Notes: generated by a model not told the origin, from the letters alone. A stretch of DNA of 64,000 bases from Polaromonas sp. C04 (GCF_002002705.1 NZ_MUNS01000025.1:124001-188000); one strand, 5' to 3'. Shown: positions 1 through 10,091, counted from the stretch's first letter. A program made the numbers and translations.

Positions 1-2
1 CG

Positions 3-254
3 GCGGTGTGCGTCGGCGGCACGTTCATGGTGAACACCATGGCCGGGATGCAGGAGGCCCGGCGCATCGCCGGTGCCCATGCGCCGAAGCTGATGGCCGC
101 GATGACCGCTGCCTTCGCACTGGGGCAACTGGCGGGCCCGATCGTTGTTGCGATCGCGGCAGCGGACGGCGCCCGCCACGCTGCCGGACCCAGCCTGATG
201 GCCGTTGCGTTGCTGCTGGTGGGGGCCTGGGCGCTGTGGCGCCAGCCGGATTGA
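3..254 (+). CDS. MFS permease, C-terminal part (cut by window start)
   Basis: The 3' end of an inner-membrane major facilitator superfamily transporter; its start lies before the window, and 83 residues are visible. The run TFMVNTMAGMQEARR (visible residues 7-21), an ALGQLAGP turn and two hydrophobic helices resemble the C-terminal half of the YbfB/YjiJ-type MFS family, which has 12 membrane helices when complete. The substrate cannot be told from this piece. Its last codons overlap a candidate FNR box that probably serves the next gene. Confidence 0.75.
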   Translation, partial: AVCVGGTFMVNTMAGMQEARRIAGAHAPKLMAAMTAAFALGQLAGPIVVAIAAADGARHAAGPSLMAVALLLVGAWALWRQPD

Positions 255-264
255 TCTGCATCAA
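251..264. promoter_or_regulatory. Candidate FNR/ANR-type box
   Basis: TTGAT-CTGC-ATCAA is a perfect match to the FNR/ANR consensus TTGAT-N4-ATCAA. It overlaps the stop codon of the preceding permease and is centred about 114 nt before the ATG of the small heat-shock gene. A weak -10 (TATTTT, 308-313) would put the box near -62, a known FNR class I position. The promoter assignment is inferred. Confidence 0.6.
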
Positions 265-371
265 GTCCGGTGCACAAGGGCTTGAAAGAGCGCCGGAAGT
301 TCCACATATTTTGATTGTGGCTCTGGCCATGTGATCTTTCATTTAATCACTTGAGCGAAAGGAAATGCATC

Positions 372-803
372 ATGAATTCACTGATCAGCCGCAACAGCCT
401 GTTCGATGATTTTTTCAGGGATTTCGCCCCGGGCTTTTTCATCAAGCCGCTGCACGGCGAGAACGCTTTGCCGAGCCCGGCGCAGATCAGGATCGATGTG
501 AAGGAAAACGACCAGAGCTTCATCGTGCAGGCCGAGGTGCCGGGTGTGCGCAAGGACGACATCCAGGTGTCGCTGGACGGCAGCGTGGTCACGCTGCGCG
601 CCGAAGTCAAGCAGCAGGACAACCAGACCGAGGGTGACAAGGTACTTCGCAGCGAGCGCTACTACGGCGCGGTGTCGCGCAGTTTCCAGCTGCCGCAGGA
701 CATCGACCAGGCGCAGGCCAAGGCCAAGTATGACAACGGGATTTTGATGCTGACGCTGCCCAAGAAGGGGGGCACCGGCGCGCAGCGCCTGGCCATCGAG
801 TAA
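372..803 (+). CDS. Small heat-shock protein, Hsp20/alpha-crystallin family
   Basis: An ATP-independent holdase that binds unfolding proteins in the cytoplasm. The 143-residue protein has a short N-terminal arm (MNSLISRNSLFDDFF), then an alpha-crystallin domain from about residue 35: IRIDVKEND, the strand pair around AEVPGVRKDDIQVSLDG, and near the end the family hallmark NGILMLTLPKK (A-x-x-x-N-G-x-L). The ATG at 372 is chosen because it follows GAAAGGA (about 357-363) and fits family length; an in-frame upstream extension has no similarity. The gene stands alone, convergent with the ABC ATPase. The upstream FNR-type box suggests induction when oxygen is low, which is inference. Confidence 0.93.
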   Translation: MNSLISRNSLFDDFFRDFAPGFFIKPLHGENALPSPAQIRIDVKENDQSFIVQAEVPGVRKDDIQVSLDGSVVTLRAEVKQQDNQTEGDKVLRSERYYGAVSRSFQLPQDIDQAQAKAKYDNGILMLTLPKKGGTGAQRLAIE

Positions 804-842
804 GCGGGCGGATCCGGCCTATGTGCTGCCGGTGCAGGCGCG

Positions 843-1487
843 TCAGCCGATGCCGCCCGCGCTGAGATGCAGCACGCGGTCCGCCCGCGCGGCGGCCGCC
901 GCCGAATGCGTCACCAGCACCAGCGAGGCGCCGTGCTGGCGGGTTTGCGAGATCAGTGCATCCATCACCCTGGCGGCGGTGGCCGGGTCCAGGTTGCCGG
1001 TGGGCTCGTCCGCCAGCAGCAGGGTGGGGCGATGAATCAGCGCGCGCGCGATCGCCACGCGCTGCAGCTGGCCGCCGCTGAGCTGTTGCGGCAGCCGTGC
1101 GCCCAGGCCATGCAGGCCGACGGCATCCAGCATGTCCTGCACGCGCGCATCGTCGTGCTGGCCCAGCAGCATCAGCGGCAGCGCCACGTTTTGCGCCACG
1201 TCCAGGTGCGGCAGCACATGAAAGGCCTGGAATACAAAGCCGACCTTGCGCCGGCGCAAGAGCGCACGCTGATCGGCGCTCAAGACTTTGAGGTCCACGC
1301 CGTCGAGTTGCACCGAGCCGGTATCCCACGTATCCAGTCCGGCCATGCAGTTGAGCAGGGTGGATTTGCCGACGCCCGATTCGCCCACGATGGCGACGAA
1401 TTCACCGGGTGCGACTTCGAGCGAGACATTGTCGAAAACGACCAGGTCGCCATAGCGTTTGCTCAAGGCGTTGATGACCAGGCTCAT
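843..1487 (-). CDS. ABC transporter ATP-binding protein (LolD/MacB/YbbA type)
   Basis: Cytoplasmic ATPase subunit of an ABC transporter, 214 residues. Walker A GESGVGKST (35-43), Q-loop Q87, signature LSGGQ (136-140), Walker B LLLADE (156-161) with the following PTGNLD, and switch His194 are intact, so it should hydrolyse ATP. The TGNLDPATA sequence and size match the LolD/MacB/YbbA subfamily, which drives lipoprotein release or MacB-like permeases. No permease gene lies next to it, so the partner is encoded elsewhere and the exact role is open. The start at 1487 is the last ATG before MSLVINALSKRYG; the longer frame upstream has no homology. It lies downstream of miaA on the same strand. Confidence 0.9.
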   Translation of the reverse strand: MSLVINALSKRYGDLVVFDNVSLEVAPGEFVAIVGESGVGKSTLLNCMAGLDTWDTGSVQLDGVDLKVLSADQRALLRRRKVGFVFQAFHVLPHLDVAQNVALPLMLLGQHDDARVQDMLDAVGLHGLGARLPQQLSGGQLQRVAIARALIHRPTLLLADEPTGNLDPATAARVMDALISQTRQHGASLVLVTHSAAAAARADRVLHLSAGGIG

Positions 1488-1572
1488 TGGAAACCGCCCC
1501 CACGGTCGCCCACTGCGCGTGGCTCCCTGCTCCCCGAGGGGGCCCTCGCGCCTTGGGGCGGCCCGGCGACGC

Positions 1573-2568
1573 TCAAGCGCGCTGCTCCTGGAAGGCCTGC
1601 ACAAGCGCCAGCACCTGCTGCACGGCCGTGGGGTCGTCGCAGGCCACCACGCGGCGTGCCGGCATGGAGCGCAGCCAGGTGAGCTGGCGCTTGGCGAGCT
1701 GGCGCGTGGCAAAGATGCCCTTGTCGCGCAGCTCGTGGATCGAGGGGAGGCCGCCCGGCCCGCGCGCTTCTTGCGCGTCCAGCCATTCCCACGCCTGGCG
1801 GTAGCCGACGCAGCGCATGGCGGGCGCCTGCGCGGACAGGTCGCCGCGCGCGCGCAGGGCTCGGACTTCGTCCAGAAAACCGGTGGCCAGCATGGCGTCG
1901 AAGCGCTGCGCGATGCGCTCGTGCAGCCAGCCGCGATCTTGCGGTTCCAGGGAAATAAAGGCGGTAGCCCTTGTGGCGTCTTCGCTGTCAGCTATTGTTT
2001 TAATAGTATGAAAGGATGATATGGGCCGGCCGCAGGCGCGGTACACCTCGAGCGCGCGCTGGATGCGCTGCGAATCATTGGGCGCCAGGCGCTTTGCCGT
2101 AATCAGGTCCACGCGCGCCAGCTCGGCGTGCAGGGCAGGCCAGCCTGATGCCAGCGCCTCGGCTTCCAGCGCGGCGCGAATCGCGGGGTCGGCCGGCGGC
2201 ATCGCATCCAGCCCCTGCGCCAGCGCCTTGAAGTACAGCATGGTGCCGCCCACCAGCAGCGGCAAGCGGCCACGCGCGCTGATGTCATTGATCAGTCGCC
2301 GTGCATCGACCGCGAACTCGGCTGCGCTGTAGGGCTGGAGCGGATCGCGAATGTCGATCAGGTGGTGCGGTACGGCCGCCCGTTCTTCCGCGCTGGGCTT
2401 CGCGGTCCCGATGTCCATGCCGCGGTACACCAGCGCCGAATCGACGCTGACGATCTCGACCGCGTGCGCGCGCGCAATCGCCATCGCCGCCGCCGTCTTG
2501 CCGGCCGCCGTGGGTCCGGTCAACGCCACATAGCGCAGCGGCGCGGCGTCCGGATAGGGATGCTTCAC
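1573..2568 (-). CDS. miaA: tRNA dimethylallyltransferase
   Basis: Transfers a dimethylallyl group from DMAPP to N6 of A37 in tRNAs that read codons starting with U, the first step to ms2i6A. The P-loop GPTAAGKT (18-25), the [18 protein letters not shown] region, the DIRDP turn and the [11 protein letters not shown] helix are typical. The GTG at 2568 gives 331 residues, the usual length; an upstream ATG at 2652 in a good context (gaggg before it) would add 28 residues without family likeness, so the start is uncertain. The coding region carries a copy of the dispersed 42-nt repeat (1966-2007), translated as part of the variable stretch after SSFHTIK. In many relatives miaA follows mutL; here about 5.4 kb separate them. 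Confidence 0.93.
   Translation of the reverse strand: MKHPYPDAAPLRYVALTGPTAAGKTAAAMAIARAHAVEIVSVDSALVYRGMDIGTAKPSAEERAAVPHHLIDIRDPLQPYSAAEFAVDARRLINDISARGRLPLLVGGTMLYFKALAQGLDAMPPADPAIRAALEAEALASGWPALHAELARVDLITAKRLAPNDSQRIQRALEVYRACGRPISSFHTIKTIADSEDATRATAFISLEPQDRGWLHERIAQRFDAMLATGFLDEVRALRARGDLSAQAPAMRCVGYRQAWEWLDAQEARGPGGLPSIHELRDKGIFATRQLAKRQLTWLRSMPARRVVACDDPTAVQQVLALVQAFQEQRA
1966..2007 (+). repeat. Dispersed 42-nt element, full copy (inside miaA)
   Basis: AGCCC at 1966, then the palindromic core GCTATTGTTTTAATAGT at 1991-2007, with the 25-nt offset seen in the other full copies. The last core base is T instead of C. Confidence 0.7.
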
Positions 2569-2704
2569 CACGCTGTTGCGCCCCGGCAGCAGAGGGGCGG
2601 AGTCATCGGAGCGGGCGGCGTGAGGGACATTCAATTGAGCGTACCAGATCATCCCTCGGCCCCTGATGGAGGGTGGTCGTGCCGGATCAAAGTGGCCTAT
2701 GCGA

Positions 2705-3130
2705 TTACTCCTGAGCCTCCCAGGGATTGAGCAGCAGCACGCCGCACGGCTCAAAATCGGCAACGTTGCGAGTAACGATGGTCATGCCGTGCACAAGTGC
2801 GGTTGCAGCGATCAGGCAATCCCGGACAGGACGTGGATCGGGTACATGAAGCCTCGCGCTGCGCTGTGCCACCGCCGTATCAACAGGCAGGATACGGCCG
2901 GCGAACGCGGGCAAAACATGGCTGTCGAGCCATGCCCGGAACACCGCGCCTTGCGCCGGGTCGCGGCGCTCCGCCAGCAGCACGCCGATTTCCAGCTCCT
3001 GCACCGTGATGACAGACAGGTACAGGTCCACGGACTCCACGCTGTCGGCCCACTTCGCCACGCTCGCATCGGCGCATCCCGAGCGAATTTTGCGCAGCTC
3101 GGACACGACATTGGTATCGAGAACAAACAT
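2705..3130 (-). CDS. vapC: PIN-domain toxin, VapC/FitB type
   Basis: Probable RNase toxin of a type II toxin-antitoxin pair, 141 residues. The N-terminal [14 protein letters not shown] has the first PIN acidic residues (Asp5, Glu11), the middle has the VQELEIG motif, and the C-terminal part has DCLIAATAL and the TRNVADF motif, so the Mg-binding acidic set looks complete. VapC/FitB toxins cut structured RNA such as initiator tRNA or rRNA; the target here is unknown. Its ATG overlaps the antitoxin stop by one base (TGATG), the usual coupling. The end lies between the two possible miaA starts. Confidence 0.9.
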   Translation of the reverse strand: MFVLDTNVVSELRKIRSGCADASVAKWADSVESVDLYLSVITVQELEIGVLLAERRDPAQGAVFRAWLDSHVLPAFAGRILPVDTAVAQRSARLHVPDPRPVRDCLIAATALVHGMTIVTRNVADFEPCGVLLLNPWEAQE

Positions 3131-3384
3131 CAGGAGAGGTCCGCCGGCCGTGCGAGATCACGCAAACGGGGAGTTTCGAGTTCAACATCCTCAATGCCCG
3201 GCATGGCCAGCAAGTCGGCAATCTTCTGGCGGCTGCCGGTGAGGCGCTGGTAAAGCGCCATGCTCATCAGCACATGGGCCGGCCGGCCCCGGTCCGTGAT
3301 GAACACCGGTCCCTTGTTGGCAGCCTTTTTTGCCTCGCTTGCTGCCTGGTTGAACTCCCGGCTTGATAGGGTCGTGATGGTCAT
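3130..3384 (-). CDS. Antitoxin, Phd/YefM family
   Basis: 84-residue antitoxin that should bind and block the downstream PIN toxin and repress the operon. The N-terminal part (SSREFNQAASEAKKAA, then GPVFITDRGRPAHVLMS) is the Phd/YefM DNA-binding fold, and the acidic C-terminus (EDVELETPRLRD) is the likely toxin-neutralising tail. The start follows AAAGAGGTG with good spacing. An inverted repeat just upstream (3415-3434) is the likely operator. Pairing of a Phd-type antitoxin with a VapC/FitB-type toxin is common. Confidence 0.9.
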   Translation of the reverse strand: MTITTLSSREFNQAASEAKKAANKGPVFITDRGRPAHVLMSMALYQRLTGSRQKIADLLAMPGIEDVELETPRLRDLARPADLS

Positions 3385-3414
3385 GGCGGCACCTCTTTAG
3401 GTTGTGGCTGGTTA

Positions 3415-3434
3415 ATGTAGAAATGTTACTACAT
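3415..3434. promoter_or_regulatory. Inverted repeat, likely toxin-antitoxin operator
   Basis: ATGTAG, 8 nt, CTACAT: a perfect 6-bp inverted repeat 31 nt before the antitoxin start. Type II antitoxins of this family bind such repeats to repress their own operon. The assignment is by position and symmetry only. Confidence 0.55.
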
Positions 3435-3593
3435 GACTGCGGTAAGCGCAAGCCGCTCTTTGCTCGTTCGACGCTGCATCAACGGGACTTTGCGGTTCGA
3501 CTCGTCGCCATGTCTGCGCTGGTCAAGGCCGCGCCGCGCGGTCAAAATGGCCTGGGCCGCCGATTCCGTGCGGTGACACAGGACACCATCATC

Positions 3594-4028
3594 ATGACCA
3601 CCGCAGGCAACTGGTTTTTCTGGGCCGCGATGTCGGCCTTTTTTGCGGCGCTGACGGCGATTTTTGCCAAGATCGGCCTGCAGGGCGTGGACTCCGACTT
3701 CGCCACGCTGATCCGCACCGCGGTCATCATCGTCGTGCTCACGGCCTTCGTTGTCGCCACCGGTAAATGGAGCAATCCCTGGGCGCTGCAGAACAAGACC
3801 TGGCTGTTCCTGACGCTGTCGGGGCTGGCCACCGGCGCCTCGTGGGTCTGCTACTTTCGCGCGCTCAAGATCGGCGATGCGTCCAAGGTTGCGCCGGTGG
3901 ACAAGTTCAGCCTCGTGCTGGTGGCGATCTTCGCCTTTGTTTTTCTTGGCGAGCGGCCCGGTGCGCGCGAGTGGCTCGGCATCCTGATGGTGGGCGCCGG
4001 GGTCGTAGTGCTGGGGCTCAAGAAGTAG
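3594..4028 (+). CDS. EamA/DMT-type small membrane transporter
   Basis: 144-residue inner-membrane protein, the size of one EamA repeat (half of a 10-TM drug/metabolite transporter), so it should work as a dimer. Five hydrophobic stretches can be read, starting with WFFWAAMSAFFAALTAIFAKIGL. The middle has GLATGASWVCYFRALKIGDAS and KVAPVDKFS, the end EWLGILMVGAGVVVLGLKK; these match the EamA family of small permeases. The substrate is unknown. The ATG at 3594 is chosen as the first Met before the first helix. It is transcribed away from the toxin-antitoxin pair and convergent with gdhA, 13 nt from its stop. Confidence 0.85.
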   Translation: MTTAGNWFFWAAMSAFFAALTAIFAKIGLQGVDSDFATLIRTAVIIVVLTAFVVATGKWSNPWALQNKTWLFLTLSGLATGASWVCYFRALKIGDASKVAPVDKFSLVLVAIFAFVFLGERPGAREWLGILMVGAGVVVLGLKK

Positions 4029-4041
4029 AGCAGGCCCCGCT

Positions 4042-5385
<1,344 letters not shown>

Positions 5386-5477
5386 CAGCCGTCTTTCACT
5401 TAAATGGTGCATAAAGTCATGCAAAAGACGTATTTTGCAGGAAAAAATATCCCCATTTTGGTGCGCCGGCTATCCAG

Positions 5478-5494
5478 GGGGCACCCGGTGCCCC
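5478..5494. repeat. Perfect 17-bp palindrome in the gdhA/methyltransferase gap
   Basis: GGGGCACC-C-GGTGCCCC lies in the 228-bp region between the divergent gdhA and methyltransferase genes. No T-run follows on either strand, so it is not an obvious terminator. It could be an operator for either gene; no known consensus fits well. Confidence 0.5.
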
Positions 5495-5613
5495 AAAGAA
5501 AGTGCTGAAACGGGCGCCGCAAAGGCGATGAGCGGCGATTCGCGCGCACCGCGCCGTGGCGTGGCGGTGTCACGGATGCCCACGGTCGAGGGCGATAATG
5601 TGAGCCAACACCT

Positions 5614-7335
5614 ATGCTGCCGACCCTTTCCCAACCCCTTCTTCTTGAGCAGCCCGCATTGCCGGGGTTTTGCCAGGTCACCGAAGCCGTGCACGGTCTT
5701 GCTCATGCGTCAAGTGTGGGCGAGAGAGGCGCTATCTTTACGCGACGCGAGGTTGTGGATTTCATTCTCGACCTGGTGGGTTACGAAGCGCCCGAACCTC
5801 TCTACGAGCGCACCTTGCTTGAACCCTCGTTTGGTAGTGGTGATTTTTTGTTGCCGGCCATTGGGCGACTCCTTGCGAGTCGGAAGAAGGCTCTCGCTGA
5901 AGGCAAGAACGTCGGGCGCCTCGCGGGCTGTATTCGTGCAGTCGAGCTGCACCGGGACACCTTTGATCGAGGACGCGAAAAGGTTATTGGGATCCTGTGT
6001 CAGGAGGGCTTCTCCGCTACCGACGCGAGTGAGCTGGCAGACGCGTGGCTGATTCATGGCGACTTCCTGCTGGCGCAGTTGCCGGGGAGCTTCGATTTCG
6101 TCGTTGGAAATCCTCCCTACGTTCGTCAAGAACTCATCCCGGCTGCCCTGCTTCAGGAGTACCGCCGGCGTTTTCTCACGCTCTATGACCGGGCGGATCT
6201 CTACATTCCCTTTATTGAGCGGTCGCTTTGTCTGCTTGCTGAAGGCGGAAAACTAGGTCTTATCTGTGCGGATCGCTGGATGAAGAATCGCTACGGCGGA
6301 CCCTTGAGAGCTTTGGTGGCAAGAAACTTCCACCTCCGGGCCTATGTGGACATGGTGGACACGCCGGCGTTTCATTCGGAGGTGGTTGCTTATCCGGCAA
6401 TTACTCTCATCGCCAAGGAGGCGCCAGGCCCGACGCGTGTCGCAGCGCAGCCAGAAATTGAAGTGCAAGCACTCAAGACGCTAGCTCGGGCTTTGACGTT
6501 GCCCAATCCATCCGCCCTGGTTCATGAACTGCGCGACGTGACCAGCGGCGAAGCGCCTTGGGTCTTACATGCGTCCGAACGGACTGATTTGGTTCGTCGC
6601 ATTGAGTCCGCTTTTCCCACACTTGAAGAAGCCGGTTGCAACGTTGGTATAGGTGTCGCAACGGGAGCGGACAAGGTCTACATCGGCATGATGTGTGACC
6701 TTGATGTGGAAGACGATCGCAAGATACCATTGGCAATGACCCGAGATATTGGGACGGGCCAGGTTGAATGGCGGGGATATGGGGTCATCAACCCATTCAC
6801 TGATGAAGGTCCGCTTGTTGATTTGGTGAACTTTCCCCGACTGAAGCGTTATCTGGAAGCACACAAGCCGGCCATCGTGGGCCGGCACGTTGCACAGAAG
6901 GCGCCTGCGAACTGGTACCGCACTATTGATCGTATTACACCCTCGTTGGCAAGGCGGCCCAAGCTCTTGATTCCGGATATCAAAGGCGAGGCTCAGGTGG
7001 TGTTCGAAAATGGCATGCTCTACCCGCATCACAACCTCTACTTTGTGACATCGGATACGTGGGAGCTGCGCGCTTTGCAAGCGGTGTTGCTGTCCCGTTT
7101 GACGCGACTTTTTATCGCAACCTATTCGACGAAGATGCGGGGTGGTTTCTTGCGTTTTCAGGCCCAGTACCTTCGGCGCATCCGGCTTCCACGGTGGGAG
7201 AGCGTTGCAGCGCCGCTGCGCGAGCGGCTCATGCAGGCAGCAGTCGAGCTCGACGTTGACGCCTGCGATGAGGTAGTGGCAGTGCTCTATTCGTTGACGA
7301 AACAGGAGCGGGAAGTGCTCGCCGGCACACAGTAA
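5614..7335 (+). CDS. Type II DNA N6-adenine methyltransferase, PaeR7I/XhoI type
   Basis: Methylates the adenine in its recognition site and so protects host DNA from the adjacent nuclease. In 573 residues the motif order is that of gamma-class (Eco57I-like) enzymes: SAM-binding motif [14 protein letters not shown] (69-81), catalytic NPPY (166-169), then a long C-terminal target-recognition region. The early segments [14 protein letters not shown] and [14 protein letters not shown] match what I recall of M.PaeR7I, so the predicted site is CTCGAG. The ATG at 5614 fits the homologue length, but no strong ribosome site precedes it. Base composition looks less GC-rich than the flanking genes, a sign of transfer. 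The nuclease starts 12 nt downstream. Confidence 0.9.
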   Translation: MLPTLSQPLLLEQPALPGFCQVTEAVHGLAHASSVGERGAIFTRREVVDFILDLVGYEAPEPLYERTLLEPSFGSGDFLLPAIGRLLASRKKALAEGKNVGRLAGCIRAVELHRDTFDRGREKVIGILCQEGFSATDASELADAWLIHGDFLLAQLPGSFDFVVGNPPYVRQELIPAALLQEYRRRFLTLYDRADLYIPFIERSLCLLAEGGKLGLICADRWMKNRYGGPLRALVARNFHLRAYVDMVDTPAFHSEVVAYPAITLIAKEAPGPTRVAAQPEIEVQALKTLARALTLPNPSALVHELRDVTSGEAPWVLHASERTDLVRRIESAFPTLEEAGCNVGIGVATGADKVYIGMMCDLDVEDDRKIPLAMTRDIGTGQVEWRGYGVINPFTDEGPLVDLVNFPRLKRYLEAHKPAIVGRHVAQKAPANWYRTIDRITPSLARRPKLLIPDIKGEAQVVFENGMLYPHHNLYFVTSDTWELRALQAVLLSRLTRLFIATYSTKMRGGFLRFQAQYLRRIRLPRWESVAAPLRERLMQAAVELDVDACDEVVAVLYSLTKQEREVLAGTQ

Positions 7336-7347
7336 CGACAGGAAATC

Positions 7348-8082
7348 ATGGCTCTTGATTTGGCGAACTACGAAAAGAAGACCAAGGACGCGGTGAAGGC
7401 TTTCTGGGGCAATCGGGAGAAGGCCAAGCAAAAACAGATAGGGCTTGGTAAGGTCGATCAAGGCGAGCGCTCCGGAATCACAGGAGGCAAAAATCTGGAT
7501 GAGTTTATTGCGCTACTCCTTCGCCTGGTCAAGGCCAATGGGTTGGGTCACGCCGACATTCACCAGAGTCGGGCGCTTGTGACGTTGCCGGGGTTCTTTC
7601 GCCCGACCAAACTTTGGGACCTGGTCGTAATCCACAAAGGCCATTTGGTCGCGGCCATTGAGCTCAAGAGTCAAGTCGGCCCCTCGTTTGGTAACAACTT
7701 CAACAATCGCACAGAAGAAGCGATCGGCACAGCCCACGATTTTTGGACTGCCTACCGGGAGAAGGCTTTTGGAGAGCAGCCCAGGCCTTTTGTTGGCTGG
7801 TTGATGGTCGTCGAGGACGCTCCGCGCTCGCGGTCCCCAGTAAAAGATAAATCGGCGCATTTCCCGGTGTTCCCGGAGTTCCAGGGTGCTTCGTACCTGA
7901 AGCGCTACGACATTCTCTGTCAGCGGCTTGTTCTGGAGCAGCTCTACACGAGTGCGTCCGTGATTGCTTCACCCCGAAGCGCCGTCAAGACAGGTGCGTA
8001 CTCTGAACTTTCAGAAATGACGGGCCTCAAGACCTTCGTACGATCTTTCGCTGCGCATATTGCCGCAGAAGCTGCGCGCTAG
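7348..8082 (+). CDS. Type II restriction endonuclease, PaeR7I/XhoI family
   Basis: 244-residue homodimeric nuclease of the XhoI/PaeR7I family, expected to cut CTCGAG. The N-terminal half has the family blocks [17 protein letters not shown] and [15 protein letters not shown]; a PD-(D/E)xK-type site can be read as Asp91 and Glu105-Leu-Lys107. The strongly conserved [17 protein letters not shown] and [15 protein letters not shown] follow. Length matches the family (about 245), so it looks intact. A CAGGAAA site precedes the ATG. Its TAG stop overlaps the stop of mutL on the other strand inside a CTAG, so the pair abuts mutL with no spacer. Confidence 0.93.
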   Translation: MALDLANYEKKTKDAVKAFWGNREKAKQKQIGLGKVDQGERSGITGGKNLDEFIALLLRLVKANGLGHADIHQSRALVTLPGFFRPTKLWDLVVIHKGHLVAAIELKSQVGPSFGNNFNNRTEEAIGTAHDFWTAYREKAFGEQPRPFVGWLMVVEDAPRSRSPVKDKSAHFPVFPEFQGASYLKRYDILCQRLVLEQLYTSASVIASPRSAVKTGAYSELSEMTGLKTFVRSFAAHIAAEAAR

Positions 8083-10055
8083 CGCCCGCGCAGGAATAGG
8101 CTGTCGAGCTCGCGGATCGTGACCTGGCGCCAGGTGGGCCGGCCGTGGTTGCACTGGTCGGAGCGCTCGGTGCGCTCCATCTGGCGCAGCAGCGCGTTCA
8201 TCTCGTCCACTGTGAGGCGGCGATTCGCGCGCACCGCGCCATGGCAGGCCATGGTGGAGAGCAGCTCGTTCTGGGCGCGCTGGATCATGGTGCTGGCGTC
8301 GTGCTGTGCCAGTTCGGCCAGCACGCTGCGCGCCAGCTCCACCGCATCACCCTGCGCCAGCGAGGTGGGCACGGCGCGCACGGCGAGCGTCTTGGGCGAA
8401 AACGGCGTGATCTCCAGGCCCAGCATCCTGAGCGTGTCGGTGTGCGCCTCGGCCGTGGCGACTTCGTGCGCGGTGGCCGCGAAGGTGGCGGGGATCAGCA
8501 GTGGCTGGCTCGCGATGGCGGCGCTGTCCATCTGCGTTTTCAGGCGCTCGTAGACGATGCGCTCGTGCGCCGCGTGCATGTCCACGATCACCAGGCCCTG
8601 CGTGTTCTCGGACAGGATGTAGATACCCTGCAACTGCGCGAGTGCGCGACCGAGCGGCCAGTCGCCGGCGGGAAGCGTATCCGCAGCCGTTGGCCCGGAG
8701 CCTGGTTCATCCTGAACTTGTCGAGGGGGCAAAGTGCTGTCTTGAGCGCGGGAGGAGGCTTCGACAGGCTCAGCCCGAACGGTATTGGACAGGCCGATGC
8801 CAGTGTCAGTGCCGCCAAAGCGGCCAACCGCTGCAGGTGAACCCGACTGAGCGGCGGGGGGCCAGAGTGCCTCGAAATCGGAGACCCGGTGATTTTGATT
8901 TGCTGCGAAATCAATAGCGGGTTGTTCCCATGGCGTCTGGGCTAGAGGCCGATTTGACTCATATTCAGTCGCCGCGGAACCGGGGGCGACTGCGGGTGCC
9001 GCTGCCAGCGCGGCCGCTGCTGCCCGCGGCGCGGCCAGCGCGTTCTCGACCGCGTGGCGTACCGCCTGGTGCACTTCGCGGCTGTCGCGAAAGCGCACCT
9101 CGATCTTGGTCGGGTGCACGTTCACGTCGACCCGCGCCGGGTCGATTTCCACGTACAGCGCATACACCGGCTGGCGCTGGCCATGCAGCACGTCCTCGTA
9201 GGCACTGCGCGCCGCGTGCGTCAGCACCTTGTCGCGCACGAAGCGGCCGTTGACATAGCAAAACTGCTGGTCGGCGCGCGCCCGTGCAGCGTCGGGAATG
9301 CCGGCGCGGCCGCTCACGCGCACCGCGCCGGCGCGGTAGTCCACCGCCACCGACTGCGCGATGAAGTCGCTGCCCAGCACGTCGCCGAGCCGGCGCGTTC
9401 TCGCGGCATCGTCGCTGCCGCAGGCGCGCCACTGCTCGACCAGCCGGCCCTCGGCCCAGATGGCAAAGCCCACGTCGGGGCGCGCCAGCGCGTGGCGGCG
9501 CACGGCCTCGACGCAGTGCGCCTGCTCGGTCGCATCGGTCTTGAGGAATTTGCGCCGCGCCGGCACGCTGAAAAACAATTCCTTGACTTCCACCGTGGTG
9601 CCCGCGGCGCGCGCGGCGGGTTTCAGCTCGCCCGTGCGGCCATCCAGAAAATAAGCACTGGATTGGCCTGCAGCCCTTGACAGCAGGGCGCAGTCAGCTA
9701 TGGAGTTGATAGCGGCCAGGGCCTCGCCGCGAAATCCCATGGTGCCGACCGATTCCAGATCGGCGAGGTTTCCGATCTTGCTCGTGGCATGGCGTTTGAG
9801 CGCGATGGGCAGCTCGCCTGCTGGAATGCCCGCGCCGTCGTCCTCCACCGAGATCAGCCGCACGCCGCCGGCCAGCAGCCGCAGCGTGACCTGCGTGGCG
9901 CCGGCATCGAGCGCGTTGTCCACCAGTTCGCGCACCACCGAAGCCGGGCGCTCGACCACCTCGCCGGCGGCGATCTGGCTGATCAGCTCATCGGGCAGTT
10001 CGCGGATCGGGCGGCGGGTGTCGGGAGGCATGGGATGGGAAGAAGACGCGTTCAC
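8079..10055 (-). CDS. mutL: DNA mismatch repair protein MutL
   Basis: Couples mismatch recognition by MutS to strand incision. The N-terminal GHKL ATPase is complete ([31 protein letters not shown]), followed by the transducer domain, a long variable linker and the dimerisation domain. The C-terminal part has [24 protein letters not shown] and CNHGRP, close to the endonuclease motifs DQHA(X)2E(X)4E, ACR and C(P/N)HGRP of nicking MutL proteins. The GTG at 10055 gives 658 residues; an ATG at 10031 is possible, but TAAAAT 6 nt before the GTG suggests a leaderless start. The linker contains an in-frame REP-like pair (8704-8783), and the ATPase part a copy of the 42-nt element (9672-9713). Confidence 0.97.
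   Translation of the reverse strand: MNASSSHPMPPDTRRPIRELPDELISQIAAGEVVERPASVVRELVDNALDAGATQVTLRLLAGGVRLISVEDDGAGIPAGELPIALKRHATSKIGNLADLESVGTMGFRGEALAAINSIADCALLSRAAGQSSAYFLDGRTGELKPAARAAGTTVEVKELFFSVPARRKFLKTDATEQAHCVEAVRRHALARPDVGFAIWAEGRLVEQWRACGSDDAARTRRLGDVLGSDFIAQSVAVDYRAGAVRVSGRAGIPDAARARADQQFCYVNGRFVRDKVLTHAARSAYEDVLHGQRQPVYALYVEIDPARVDVNVHPTKIEVRFRDSREVHQAVRHAVENALAAPRAAAAALAAAPAVAPGSAATEYESNRPLAQTPWEQPAIDFAANQNHRVSDFEALWPPAAQSGSPAAVGRFGGTDTGIGLSNTVRAEPVEASSRAQDSTLPPRQVQDEPGSGPTAADTLPAGDWPLGRALAQLQGIYILSENTQGLVIVDMHAAHERIVYERLKTQMDSAAIASQPLLIPATFAATAHEVATAEAHTDTLRMLGLEITPFSPKTLAVRAVPTSLAQGDAVELARSVLAELAQHDASTMIQRAQNELLSTMACHGAVRANRRLTVDEMNALLRQMERTERSDQCNHGRPTWRQVTIRELDSLFLRGR
8704..8783. 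repeat. REP-like imperfect inverted pair inside mutL
   Basis: Two arms, 8704-8729 (ends ...CTTGTCGAGGGGG) and 8757-8783 (GGCTTCGACAGGCTC..., ends CCCGAACGGT), are imperfect reverse complements separated by 27 nt. The second arm is translated in the mutL linker as [12 protein letters not shown], a peptide typical of this betaproteobacterial REP-like sequence. A close single copy lies at 24095-24121. Confidence 0.75.
9672..9713 (+). repeat. Dispersed 42-nt element, full copy (inside mutL)
   Basis: AGCCC at 9672 and an exact core GCTATGGAGTTGATAGC at 9697-9713, offset 25 nt. It is translated within the conserved ATPase region after GFRGEALAA (about [15 protein letters not shown]) without changing the domain's spacing. 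Confidence 0.75.
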
Positions 10056-10061
10056 CGGGCC

Positions 10062-10083
10062 ATTTTAGGTTGCCGGGGATAAT
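10062..10083. promoter_or_regulatory. Back-to-back -10 hexamers for mutL and dedA-type gene
   Basis: On the minus strand TAAAAT (10067-10062) ends 6 nt before the mutL GTG. On the plus strand GATAAT (10078-10083) ends 8 nt before the DedA ATG. Only 36 nt separate the two start codons and neither has a Shine-Dalgarno site, so both mRNAs are probably leaderless or nearly so. The -35 regions are weak by eye. Confidence 0.4.
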
Positions 10084-10091
10084 CCTTTCCC

